A stretch of 64,000 bases of DNA, from NCBI GenBank assembly GCA_028023455.1, contig JAQFVV010000550.1, forward strand, positions 1-64,000, given 5' to 3'. This document shows positions 47,757 to 59,420 of this stretch, piece by piece. Numbering within the stretch: position 1 is the first letter of the stretch; each line of letters begins with the position of its first letter. The notes beneath the pieces were generated by a model that had not been told where the DNA came from, did no database searches, and saw only the letters and a program-made list of their open reading frames with translations. The position numbers and the translations under genes were made by a program. The stretch is from Epiperipatus broadwayi (lineage: Eukaryota; Onychophora; Udeonychophora; Euonychophora; Peripatidae).

Positions 47757-47789
<33 letters not shown>

Positions 47790-48646
47790 ATCATCTATCT
47801 ATATTTAACCTTTTTTCCTTCGCTATTCTTCATTACTAACATGTGTAAATATTTTGTATTCCATTGCGGTTAAGTTTAAAAGTTAATTTTTTTATTTAAA
47901 TCTCTTTCCAATTTTCATTTATATTTGTAAAATTCAATACGAGTAAGTTTCCTTCTGTTTGAAACTTGATCTCCTCGATAATGCTTCCTTTATCTGCCAT
48001 TAGCTTATTACGTATATCTGATTTAGCTATATACGTCTTAAATAATTTTTAAACTGTCTGTTTTTAGCGCAAAGCAATTAGAAAATGCTTTGTGAAAGAT
48101 TTTTATTATTGTACTTTATTGAGGAGATTCGAGTTGACAATTTTAATAAAATTGGGAAGAAAAGATTTAGACCGCAAACATATTAATCTGTTTTCATTGT
48201 CTAATTAGTTTTCATTAATTTAGGGGAATAGCGGAGGCCATTAAATCATTATTAATATTTTAAAGTCGTTAATTAGTTATCTATTATTTAACTAAAAAGC
48301 TTCAGTTTTCTAATTTTATTTTAATGTTTTATTGTTACTTTTCCAATGATCCAGGCATGCAAAACACACATTTCTTAGTACTTTTGCACATTTAACTTAT
48401 TTAGCTGCTTACATGTTCCCATCCATGTTTTTCTCCACTGATGCTAAGCTTTGTGGCCAGTGAGGAAATAATTTATGTGTGTCTCAGATAATGTTGTTTG
48501 TTCGTAATTATCCTCGAGAATAAGCAAATAGGGCAGAGGTCATAGTATTCTTGATTTAATATCTTGCATATGGATAGCCTCTAGGTACTTTCACCTAGTA
48601 TTCGAACTGGGTTAAACCAACATACATCATCTGACTGTCACAATAT

Positions 48647-49222
48647 TAATATATTAGTCAATATTTTGATGGACTAACACTTTGATTCCTATAGAACTAT
48701 TTAGAGAATAAAATGTCTTTTAATAATCTACAAATTCAAAGCATAATCAACTTCACTCAATACTTAAATATGACATACTGTGTTAAAATCACTTTTAATT
48801 TCAGCTTGTTATTTAAGAGGTTTGGATCTAAAGTTTACTAAAGATGAGTTGTAATTTTCATGGTAAAAGTTTTGTATAAATCTGATAGCAGGTCTGTAGT
48901 TCTTAATATCTTCATCATTTAGACATTTGGTATATAGTTTTAACAATAGTTTATATTTTCTTACTTGCTTCTTTTAAGACACCAATAATAATTTCATCAT
49001 TTCTTGTAGCACTTTTTCTTCTTTATAGATTTTATTGCATGCTTTACATCCATTTAAAGTTTTTGAAAATTCAGAAATTATATTGTTTTACTAACTTTTA
49101 TTAGTATATAATTGTTTGTAGAACTCTTCCATAATATTTATGATGCACTCTCTCATTTTAGTAATAGACTTATCTTTTCTTATTTCTGAAATAACTTTTC
49201 TTCCAGTACCAATACTGTGGAC
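48647..49222 (-). pseudogene. RTE relic, 5' half (split copy)
   Basis: Resumes the RTE family match interrupted at 33171 and corresponds to about 14150-14830 of the better copy. Landmarks on the plus text are GGTCTGTAGTTCTTAATATC, CATTTAGACATTTGGTATAT, CTTGCTTCTTTTAAGA and TTTATTGCATGC. All frames are destroyed. Confidence 0.8.
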
Positions 49223-50879
49223 TCATAGCCGTTGTCTTGGTAATAGAAGTAATTCAAAGATTTCCAAGAATCTTTGGACCATTCCTGAATGGCTTTTACT
49301 ATCCAGACAATGAACTGGTTTGTTTAGTTGAGAATAAAATAAAAATTTTACGATTAATCAAAATTTTGAAGATTCTCAACAGAAAATTATACTTCGCCTT
49401 TTTTTGTGTGTTTTTTTATTTTTTTATTTTTCTAAAATTAGAATAGACAATTCACATACAACTTTACAAGTTGCTACTAATAAATAAATAAATGTACATT
49501 TATGACAAACATTTTTGGAAGACGATTTTTATACTTTAAACAGGCAGTAATAAATTCTCATGAAAATAGTCTGATTATTATTATAACTGTACATAATCCC
49601 AAGACTATTTAATATTTTATAACTATTTCACTTAATTCCTTAGGGACTGCTTTTACTGGATTTTAATAAAGACATCTGGATGCAGTCTTTATAATGTTAA
49701 TTAATTACACAGAATTTCAAATTACAATGAAAATATAAAAACAACATGAAGTAAAAATATAATTTATTGACTGGAATCATAAAATATTATAATTGAATAA
49801 AATCTTAAATATTAATTAAAGTAAAAGTATTATCCTATTTAGTTAACAGGTCTATCTAATAATATGCATTATATATATTGTGCCCTTTTATATATATCAG
49901 TAATATTATTAACAGGTCTATATATATATATATGCATTATATATATTGTGCCCTTTTCTATAGGTCAGTAATAGTTTATAACAGTCAATTACTAAAAATT
50001 TTAAATTTTAGAATATGTTCTTTTTATACATTAATTATATTAAGTCAATTATATCTTTAAAGTACAATTTGAAGCTAAAGAGAATACGTAGTATATAAAA
50101 TCATTTAAAAAATAGTTATATAAAGCTTTAAATATTGTTGCATATGGTTGTAAAAGCTGGCCATATTAAATAACACAGCTATAAATATTAAAAGTATATT
50201 TAAAAATTCGATTTTAATAGTTTAAAACTGATAATTTAATAAATGCTATGTTTAAATTCATAATCATACTTAATAGTCAAAATTAATATAATATATTTTA
50301 AAAATAAACTTTGTGATGGTGAGAATTGTATTTAATTCTATATTTTCTAAATTGTTCTTTCAAATTTTATAATTATATTATATAATATAATAAGTGTATC
50401 AATTTTGTAAATCTGGGCAGAGAAATAGATTAAAAATCGTCTGTCAAAGTTATTAATCATGTGACTTTTAATACATATGTTCACACACATGCTTGTTTGA
50501 AATAATAACAAAGTTTAAAATATTTTAAAAGTTATATTATAGAATTGGATAGAATTATTGCCTATCATAAAAGTAAATAGTATTAAACATTAAGTTAACT
50601 ATCGTATGTAATGTTTTAAATAATGTAATAAAGACGAATACATTCATAATATAAAAATTAAATATTTTATTTAAATAAAAATAAATAAATTGAATATTAA
50701 GAAATGGAATAAGTTATTAAATGTTATTTTAAAAGTTATTTTAAAAGTTTAAAATAACTTAAATAAAGTTATAATTGAATTAAAAGTGGTATTTTAAATA
50801 ATATTTTAAGTTCATTACGTCACGATTTCTAAATTTGAAATTTAATTCTATTATAAACTAAAAATATGTAAATTTGTTC
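49223..50879. other. AT-rich non-coding stretch
   Basis: No gene is supported. At 49848-49965 a roughly 65-bp segment (AACAGGTCTA...TATATTGTGCCCTTTT) is duplicated in tandem around (TA)n. Confidence 0.5.
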
Positions 50880-53800
50880 TCAAGCTAAAGTAAGAATTAA
50901 CCAATAGAAATAGGTATTCTTACAGACTATAAATATCATCGTAACTAAGTTATCAGGGGAGATTAATAATGTATTGAGACTAGAGAAAGGTAAATTATAA
51001 CTATCAAAGAGATAGTATTTATTTTTAAAAATTTTTATTTTAGTCAATTTTTTTTAGTACTTTCTTATCGTTTTATTTGCAAAAAACTAATTGATAATTT
51101 TTAAGAATATTTTTGCAAAAGAGGGTGTTAAAAAAATAATATATTTTAGAAACTTCGTGGAGATGATTTTTTAATTTTTTAAAAGTTACTTGCCAGTCGT
51201 ATTTTATCTAAAAATTTAACCTAAACTTCACAATAAAGGATGGATATACTATGAAATAAAATGGATATAAATTGTAATACTGTAAAAATTTTTGGAATAT
51301 TTATTGATACAGCTTTATTAATACATAACCGGAGAACTGTTTTGGTACATAAAAAAACCGCAGCTCGGACATTATACGGAGTCTAAAAAAATGTATTGAA
51401 ACGTATTATTTATAAGTTTATCCAAGATTTATTTTTAAATAGTAATAAGACAATTATATCTCATGAATCATTTTATATAATATGATATTCAAAGGAGTAA
51501 AATGTTATATCCTTTCTAAAGGTAACATTTTTTTTTATTTTAAAAGAGATTTATAAAAATACCAAACAAAATTTTAAATGTATCAAGAAGGAAACATATA
51601 TAAAAAAGTGAACATATAGTTGAATAAAAGATGGATCCATGGAAATACAAATAGTACTTAAAAGTTTATCGAATATTTTTAAAGTTAAATTAGATGGATT
51701 GATGCATAGGATACGCAGAGAATATTGGTAGAGAAAATACTTAAAAAAGCTTCACGGGATTAATTAATATTATGATTTAATAACTATCATCCTAAATACT
51801 AAAACCAAGGATTATTTTCTATAAATTTTACTAAATGGATTAATAATTTTTTTTTTAAACTTTAACACGCTTGGAGGAGAACATTTTTAAAAACTCTAGA
51901 AAAAATAATAAACATTTTGGACTTATCAGGAACTATCATCAAGAAAATATGTAATTATAGTTTTGATTCTTTTATTTTGTTAACCTAGTTTAAATCTAAA
52001 TTTTTATATAAGATTTAGAAAAACATAAAAACATTAATTTATTAATATTAAAATTTTATAATATAACAATCTAATAATTTAGTTAAAAATATTTTAATAT
52101 AAAGTGTATGGGTGTGATTTTTTTTATATCTGCAATGCTCAAGTAGATAAAGGAATCCTACTGAACATGATGACTAGATAAAGGTTATTGGTAATAATAA
52201 TAACTATTGATAATTTATAATGTATATATTTTTTTGTTTTCTTTAGATCATCCATAAATTGGAAGAATGAAGTGTAAAAGTTTTTTTACTTATATGTAAC
52301 GCATTTCATACAACATTTTAAAAAACATTATGAGATAGGATTGATTTGAAAATATGCATACGACAATTTTTTTTTTATTAGTGATATAATCCAACATAAC
52401 AAATAATTATGTGATTCTTTTAAAATTTTCATGTTATGGGATATTCAAATATTGTCTAAGTAGATTGTATATGATTAAACATACAGAGCAATGAAGGAAG
52501 CAGACTTTTCTTGTGGAACAGCTAGATTGTTTAACTATTAATGAATTTTATTTATTATTTTGTAAATGCAGATAGTTATTTATCGATGTAAGATGTGGAA
52601 AATCTTGAGAAATAATGTTGAGATAGTGGCTTGGAAGTACTTAGTGAACAGGAAACCAAGATGATGTTTTAAGAAATAGGATGTTATAAGGAATGGAAAT
52701 AATATTTAGTCTTTATGTGAATATCAGCATAGTTAACAAAGCCCTATGACTGATACACATTTTATTTGGACAGTGTTTATATTTCTTTAAATATTTGATG
52801 TTCTAATAAAGCTGAAGAAATAGCTTTAACATTGTCCCTGTACTAGAGGATATTAGACAGGTAAATGTCATACCTCTTTACACTGTGCCATGATTTTGAG
52901 ATATGTTAAGAGTAATACTCTAGCTTTCTTCCTTAATCCTATGCATCTGTTTTCGCTATCTTTATTTCATGTAACTGCATCATTCAGTAAGATATGTTTA
53001 AGAAAAATGATAAATAATTTAGAACTTAGGTTATGCTATTGTTTTGTATAAGATTGGTTTATTTGCTTAGAAGGAATAGGATGTTATAACTTAAAATTGA
53101 AGATCCAAAGTATCCTAAGGAAAGAAAGAATCATAGAATATATTTTGAATTTTATTTCGGAAATGAAATATAAACTTTTTTAAAATAAAGTATCTAAACA
53201 AAGATATTTTCTTTAAAGTGATAATAATTTTAAATGCTTTAGTATTATTTTCTTAGAGAAAATAAGTATTGCATATGTTAAAATACAATAGTACAAAGTA
53301 AATTATGTAAACAATATGCATAGTATATTTTTTGTTTATTGATTAATAGAAATATATTGATGATTACACTTATATCATACTAAAGTAAGGCTTAAAGAAG
53401 AATATATTATGATTAGTAAACATTGTGTGATAAATACTAAAATCTAGTACTGAATTTTTGGGTAATATTTTGTGTAACATCTTTGACTTTGCAAGATGAA
53501 ATTTTTTATATTTTGAAAAGTCCATACTCATTATAAAATTTTGTTTTCTATAGAATGTTTTCTAAGTATGAATTTTTAAAAATAAGATAGTTTAATAATA
53601 TTAAGGATAAAATGCTGTTGCTAATAAAGTAGATAAATATATTTGTAATAAGTTAACCGTAATGAGAAACCAAATAGTAACATTTTTTTTAAAATTTTGT
53701 CCTAAATCTAAATAAAGATATAATTGAAATATAATTTTTTTTTATAACCCAGTAGATCAAACTGTTAAGTAAAAAAGTTAAGGATATCCACTGTAAATAG

Positions 53801-54783
53801 TGTAAATAAATTGTTTATTTATTTGTTGTTAGTAATAAACTTTGTTAAATTTTGTTATTTCAAAAATTTTGTGTCCGAGTTATTTATTTCTCCACATCAC
53901 TGCATGAAATCACGATATATGCATAATAATTGAAACAAATATATAATTTTGCACAAAAGATAAATAGAGAATTATTTTAAGAATTTTAAATATTTTATTG
54001 GTATTCATTATAATTAAATAATCATAATCTTACATTGTTTTATTGGTCATAAATCAGTTATCACAATATTATATTAAATTATATGCTATCAGTTGCCACA
54101 CACATTTTGTTTATCAGATTATCAAAAATGCTACCACGTATTTATTATATCATTACATGAAGATATAAGATCATATTATATTATTTCATTATTTTATTAT
54201 GGTAATAAAATTATAGTAAAAGAAAAGATATACAGAATTAGTTAAACAATGAAGAATATTATTACTGTTATTTATTATTATTAGTTTCAGTGTAGTAGAT
54301 CATGACATAAAATCCCTTCTCATATTTTACTACCGTATTTTATTAACTTAGAATAAACTTTATGAACCTGAGATTATTTTATTGAGCTAGATTATTAAAT
54401 AGAAGATTAAGATTTAATTATTAGTTTAATCTTAGTGAGTAGAAGTTATTAAAGTTGTAAGAATACTATGAGTTTGTTATTTGAAATAGTAATAAGGGGG
54501 ATAGTGTTCTTATGCCATTGAGGTAGTATCCTGTGGGATATTGGCTCAATGTAATCTATCTTGTCACCTGTATTTTCACTTCAAGTCTCATGAAAATATT
54601 AAATATTTATTTAATTTATTTTTATAAACTGAACCTTATTCATATTTTAAATTTGAGCTAGTGAAACATTTTAATTTTAATGCTGAATATTTTATTTATT
54701 AATTATTAACTGAGCTAGAACCAGTTTTATTTTATACCATATATTATCTGGAAGTGAAGATGCACGAGTAGAAGGATAGATTA
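50880..54783 (+). repeat. LTR-like dispersed repeat, copy B
   Basis: Same family as copy A (16490-18400, minus). Blocks in order are a TATA context (GACTATAAATATC, near 50925), TTATCAGGGGAGA near 50960, an AATAAACTTTGTT poly(A)-signal-like site near 53835 followed by GTGTCCGAGTTATTT, then GGGATTTTATGTC... (reverse text), CCTGAGATTATTTTATTGAG near 54368 and TTGGCTCAATGTAAT near 54540. It ends immediately before a primer-binding site. About 2 kb between TATA and the AATAAA block has no counterpart in copy A. Confidence 0.5.
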
Positions 54784-54798
54784 TGGCCCCCAACGTGG
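54784..54798 (+). promoter_or_regulatory. Primer-binding site, tRNA-Lys type
   Basis: TGGCCCCCAACGTGG differs by one base from the first 15 bases of the tRNA-Lys-type site TGGCGCCCAACGTGGGGC used by many retroelements. It supports the upstream repeat being an LTR on the plus strand. No internal coding region follows within the window. Confidence 0.65.
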
Positions 54799-54799
54799 T

Positions 54800-54908
54800 T
54801 GGCATGATGTGTAGTGGAGCTACACATAGTACAGGTTAGAATATATGTATAATTAAAAGAGATTTTGAATGTCTGGTTTCAAATCCCTTTTAATTACATC
54901 TAGATTAA

Positions 54909-54942
<34 letters not shown>

Positions 54943-57900
54943 TTAAATCCCTTTTAATTACATCTAGATTAAGGATATATATATATCAGTATTTAAATAT
55001 ATATACAGTATATAGTTTTAAGACTATTTTCATGTATATATAAGTAACTGCAAACTCTTTTGTTTTTTAAGTATATGTTTAACTGTATTTGATCGAAAAT
55101 AATTAATAAAAAATATCAAATTTTAAAAAAGATAGCTTACTTGGATTGTTATTCAGTATTCATTTTTTGTGGTATATACAATATACTATTAACTTGCATT
55201 CTAGTAATTCATTAACAAAATATAAACAGAATTATAACCAATACTAGTAACCTCAATCTTTAAAACACTTTGCTGTCATGATTTTTATCTTTTCTTACTT
55301 ATTTGAATATTTTTTTTCTATCTTTCCTCAAATTGTACAACTATCTTTATTAAGTTTTTCAAAATATATGCATATTATAAATAACATTTTAGTAGCTATC
55401 CAATTCATTTCTTTTACAATTACTATATAATAATCGTTTCAAGTTTACATGAAAATCTACATGGAAATTCAGAAATGATAAACTGAGTTAGGTCTATGGA
55501 CATTCATCTTACCACTCTATCACTGCTTTAAACCAGAGAAGGACATAACACTTACATTACATATATAATATATTGTTATCTAATTTTATTGTCTAGCATT
55601 GGATTTTAGTTTCTGCTTGATCTCTTCGTTTCTTTGTTGCTTTTTTTCACACTCAATATATATATAGATCCTTTTTTAGCATTGTAATTTTCTTCAGACA
55701 TGATAGATTAAAAATATAAAAATCAAGATTTATTTCACAAATTTTTCGTAAAATTCAAAAAGCAAATTTCTTTATCTTTTTGACGTCTAGAATACCTTCT
55801 TTATGAACCTACGAAGCTTTATTACAATCTTCTCCAGATTACATTCCTGTAATTGTTTCTAACTCAAATAAATTCTTAGAGAAGTAGATAACTTATTAAT
55901 CATTAAGCATAATATATTAAGTAGAGATGATAATGTTCTTCAAATGTTCGAAATAAGAAAGTTAAAATTATTTAAACTAATTTATAAATGTCAAAATGAC
56001 AAAATAATAAGAAAGTCCGTTTTAGTAATAAATTTAGTAAGATCATATATAATAAATTGAAAACAAATACGTACATACATAAAGCAAAAAATTACGCATC
56101 AAAATAGGCTGTTTTAGAAAAAAAGTATTGATTAATTAATAATTAATATTTCAATCAAATTGTACTTTTTATAATTGCTATGCTAATGTAGTAATAGTTT
56201 TAGAACGGAAAAAAAATTGAAATTAATTTTGAAATAGAAATAAAGATCTAGAATATATGTGAACTGATAAAACATTTCTTTCATATGTATGATCTGATTG
56301 TTTTTTAGATAGCTAATTTATTGATAAAGCCAACAAGATAAACTTAAGCATTGAGAAAATAAAGATTTCAGAATAATCTGCATTGGCATTGATCAGATAA
56401 ATGATTGTTGATCTGACTAAAAAAAAAAAAATCCCATAATATATTTTGTAAAGTTGTCATTATTTAAAAGTTCAAAAATCATGATTTACCATTGTCTTAT
56501 GTAAAAAATGATATTTTGAATATTATATACATTAGTTTTGCTAACCACTTTAATACAATTCCATTTTTAAAAAATGTTAAATTCAAAGATAAAAGTAAGT
56601 ACTTCAGAATTTTTTTAATAAATTTGCTCATGCACATACACACAAATTTATATACACCTTTACTTGGTTAGTAACACACATTTCTTTGAGGATTCATCAT
56701 AGTGATCATCATCAATTTGTATCCACAATTTTGATTTATGATGGATTATTCACTATTACAATCTTTTAAAAAAATGTAATTTCTTTTATAAAAACAAATG
56801 CCATTTTTTTTCCAAAATGGCAGTCATGCTGGAATGTGGGTGATGTCATACAATAGTGATTTCACTAAAGCTATGTCATTCAATACTAAAATGTCAACTT
56901 TGGGGTTTTAAATGTGCTCTTTATTATAGAGTTTATTCATTATAAAATATCCAATATTACGTTTTTGTTATGGAATTTAAATATGATTAATGTATTTTAT
57001 TTTATTTTAATCCAATCTTGACATTTAGGAAAGAAGATTTTTAACATTAATGACTATAAAAGCAAAACAAAAATTTCAGTTTCATTCAATACAGCAAGTA
57101 CTCAAAACGTACTTTCATCATTATAACAGCAAAGCACTAATATTAAATTTAAAAATGTGTACATTAGATAAAATCTATTCATTCAATCAATATTGATTAT
57201 AATTATTTTATCCGGAGATAAAGAGCACATTAATCACAACTATGATCATCATAATTATAAATTATTTTGAGGAGGAAAATGATTTTGTAATTAATTATCA
57301 ACTTTATATAATCAAAGATAACTAAACATAAGTTTAAAATATTATTACTTGCACAATTTTAAATTAATTATTTCGAAAATTGTCTCTAATATTCTACAAA
57401 ATAGAGGCTATTAAAAAAAATAAACGTTTTTACTACTGGCATAAACAAAAAAAAGAAACATTTAACAATTTAAATTATTAAAACGAGCAATCAACTCCAC
57501 TGCACTTATGTAAATAAATATAACTCAAAAAGCCTACTTTTAAAAAAATGGTGGAAATTCATAATTTTATTGTTTAGAAAATAAACTTTGATAATAGAAC
57601 ATAAAGTGAATCAAAAATAAATTTTAAAATGTACATTGTGTTATTATTTTTTTTTTTTTTGAAATTTTAAAGTGTACATTGTAGTTTATTTTCCTTTTTT
57701 CTTTAAGCCCATAGATTTAATGTTGCATCCTTAAAGTAATGAGCATGCGCTTTATAAATATAATTATTTAAGCTTTATTTTAATATAATGAATTGTGAAT
57801 TAGGAAATATTCTCTCATTTCATACAAAACAAAATAGCATACTAACAGTGTAAGAATATATATATATATATATTAAATTATAGCTACCAAAATTATTATA

Positions 57901-58139
57901 TGCAGTATGTGTACTCACAGGTTAATTTTTTTTTTTAAATAATATGCTAAGAAAAAATGTTTATTCAATAATTAATACTTTTTTAATTTAAGTTTTATTT
58001 TTTCAATTAAATTTTTATGTATTTTGAATGTAAAGTAATGAACTAATATTGTTCCGTATAAACTCGTTATAATTGCTTATTTTTATATGAAGTATTTGAT
58101 TTGAAAGGTGTATGTCATTTTTAATCATTAGTGGTGTAC
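54800..58139. other. AT-rich non-coding stretch
   Basis: No gene or element is recognised. At 54885-54980 AAATCCCTTTTAATTACATC plus TAGATTAAGG is duplicated around a (TA)n tract. The rest shows only simple AT-rich sequence. Confidence 0.5.
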
Positions 58140-58859
58140 TGCATTATGAATGTCATCCAGTTTCTCTGATCCATAATCTTTTATTCTAACAAACTTTCTT
58201 ATTCCATCAATTCATCTTGTATATCATCTCTTTCTGAATCTTTTACCTTCTCTTGAAATCTAAGTTAAAATTTTAACAATCAACCTATTATTATCCTTTC
58301 TGCAATATATACAGCTGAGTTCTATTTCAGTCTTTGAATGTTTTCAAGAATTCTAGAGATACCTGTTTGTTTTTTCAGTCACATATTTTTGATCTCTTTT
58401 TATTCCCATTACACATCTTTTCATACTTCATTGAGTAATACTTTTGATCTCTTCTTATTCCCACTACACAACTTTTCATACTTCATTGAGTAATCTAAAT
58501 TCTCTATTTCTTTGAGTAAAAACTGGTAAAACATATCTCTTAAAATCTTTATTTTTAAACAGAGCTTTCCTTTCCAAACACAAGTACATTGCTCTTTAAT
58601 AGTAAGTAAAAGAATTCCATCTAAGTTTAATTATGTGATTCAATTTCATCCATTATTTTACTATCTGCATTAAAAACTTGTTGAAATCATTTGTAATTAT
58701 TAACTACTTTTAATCCGTCATTATCAATCTTAATTTTTTTTCTTAAAAACCCCATTGAACATTACATTAAAATTTTAAACATTTTTTGATAGTTTTTTAT
58801 TTCATTTGATAACTATTGCAATATTTCTCAAAACTTTAAAGTATTGTTTTCTGATGCAG

Positions 58860-59230
58860 TGTGTAACTTTCTTATACTGAGCATTTCTTTATATATGTAA
58901 TTAGTGGGATATGAACTCGGGATTTTTCAGTTTATTGATCCTCCACTGCATCCCAAGCAGTTGATACACATGACCATACATATGCAAAAATGATATATCA
59001 TCTCCAATATACATATTTTATGCAAAATCAGCAATCATCAGTAGGGCTAAATCATAATCTCCCACACATATATACAATTAGTGCTCAGTTTATATTAAGA
59101 TATCATGTCCTCAAACTTCAATAAACAGGTTCCTATCTTCTCACACTCCCAATTATTCAACCATCAATTTCATTAAAAAACCAATGATGAAATGCTTAAA
59201 GCCTTTATTGGATATGATATTGAAAAATCC
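58860..59230 (-). repeat. Decayed single copy of the 475-bp hammerhead unit
   Basis: In order it matches the array 2 unit: CCAATATAC, CAGCAATCATCAGT, CACACATATATA, AGTGCTCAG, TATATTAAGATA, TTCAACC and GATGAAATGCTTAAAG. Roughly a quarter of positions differ by eye, so it is much older than the array copies. Only one unit is present. Confidence 0.7.
58992..59055 (-). pseudogene. Decayed hammerhead motif
   Basis: On the minus strand CTGATGA is intact but GAAA has become AAAA, and stem I no longer pairs (CCCTA against TTGGA). The catalytic G12 is lost, so it should be inactive. Confidence 0.6.
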
Positions 59231-59420
59231 TGAATTCAAATCTTTCTAATTGTATATAAATCAATGTTTGTAGAATAAAACATCAACTGCAAAATCTAAA
59301 TGACTTAGATAATATACATGCATTTTTATTTTTGCTTCTCATTTTGGGTGATTTCTAAAAAAGTTATAAATATATGAAATCACACTACTGTACAACCCTC
59401 TCAATCTTAATCTTTTTTTA

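Larger units (their letters stand above)
33172..48642 (+). mobile_element. Gypsy-like LTR retrotransposon, internally deleted, about 15.5 kb with nested insertions
   Basis: Left LTR 33172-35328 and right LTR 43578-48642 begin TGAAGCAATGG and end CTGACTGTCACA (TG...CA). A primer-binding-like TGGCCCAGCGTG follows the left LTR and a purine stretch TGGGAAA precedes the right LTR. The interior keeps only a gag-like segment joined to an integrase C-terminus; protease, reverse transcriptase, RNase H and the integrase core are absent. It therefore depended on a related autonomous copy. Two later insertions enlarge it: the hammerhead array (36196-40584) and a tandem-repeat block in the right LTR (43801-46815). 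Without them the element is about 8.1 kb. It lies inside an older RTE relic. Confidence 0.85.
43578..48642 (+). repeat. Right LTR, split by a 3-kb insertion
   Basis: The first 223 bp (43578-43800) match 33172-33394 of the left LTR at the same coordinates within the repeat. The match resumes at AGTCAAACAT (46816) and runs to CTGACTGTCACA at 48642. Sequence between 43801 and 46815 has no counterpart in the left LTR. Confidence 0.9.
58140..59420 (-). pseudogene. RTE relic interrupted by a ribozyme unit
   Basis: Diverged copy of about 13190-14050 of the RTE element. Landmarks are TCTTTTACC, TCTTGAAATC, CCTGTTTGTT, TTGATCTCTT, CATACTTC and, after the interruption, AAATCTAAATGACTTAGATAA. A segment of about 55 bp is tandemly duplicated at 58386-58497. 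Frames are lost. Between about 58860 and 59230 the RTE match is replaced by a decayed 475-bp ribozyme unit. Confidence 0.75.
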
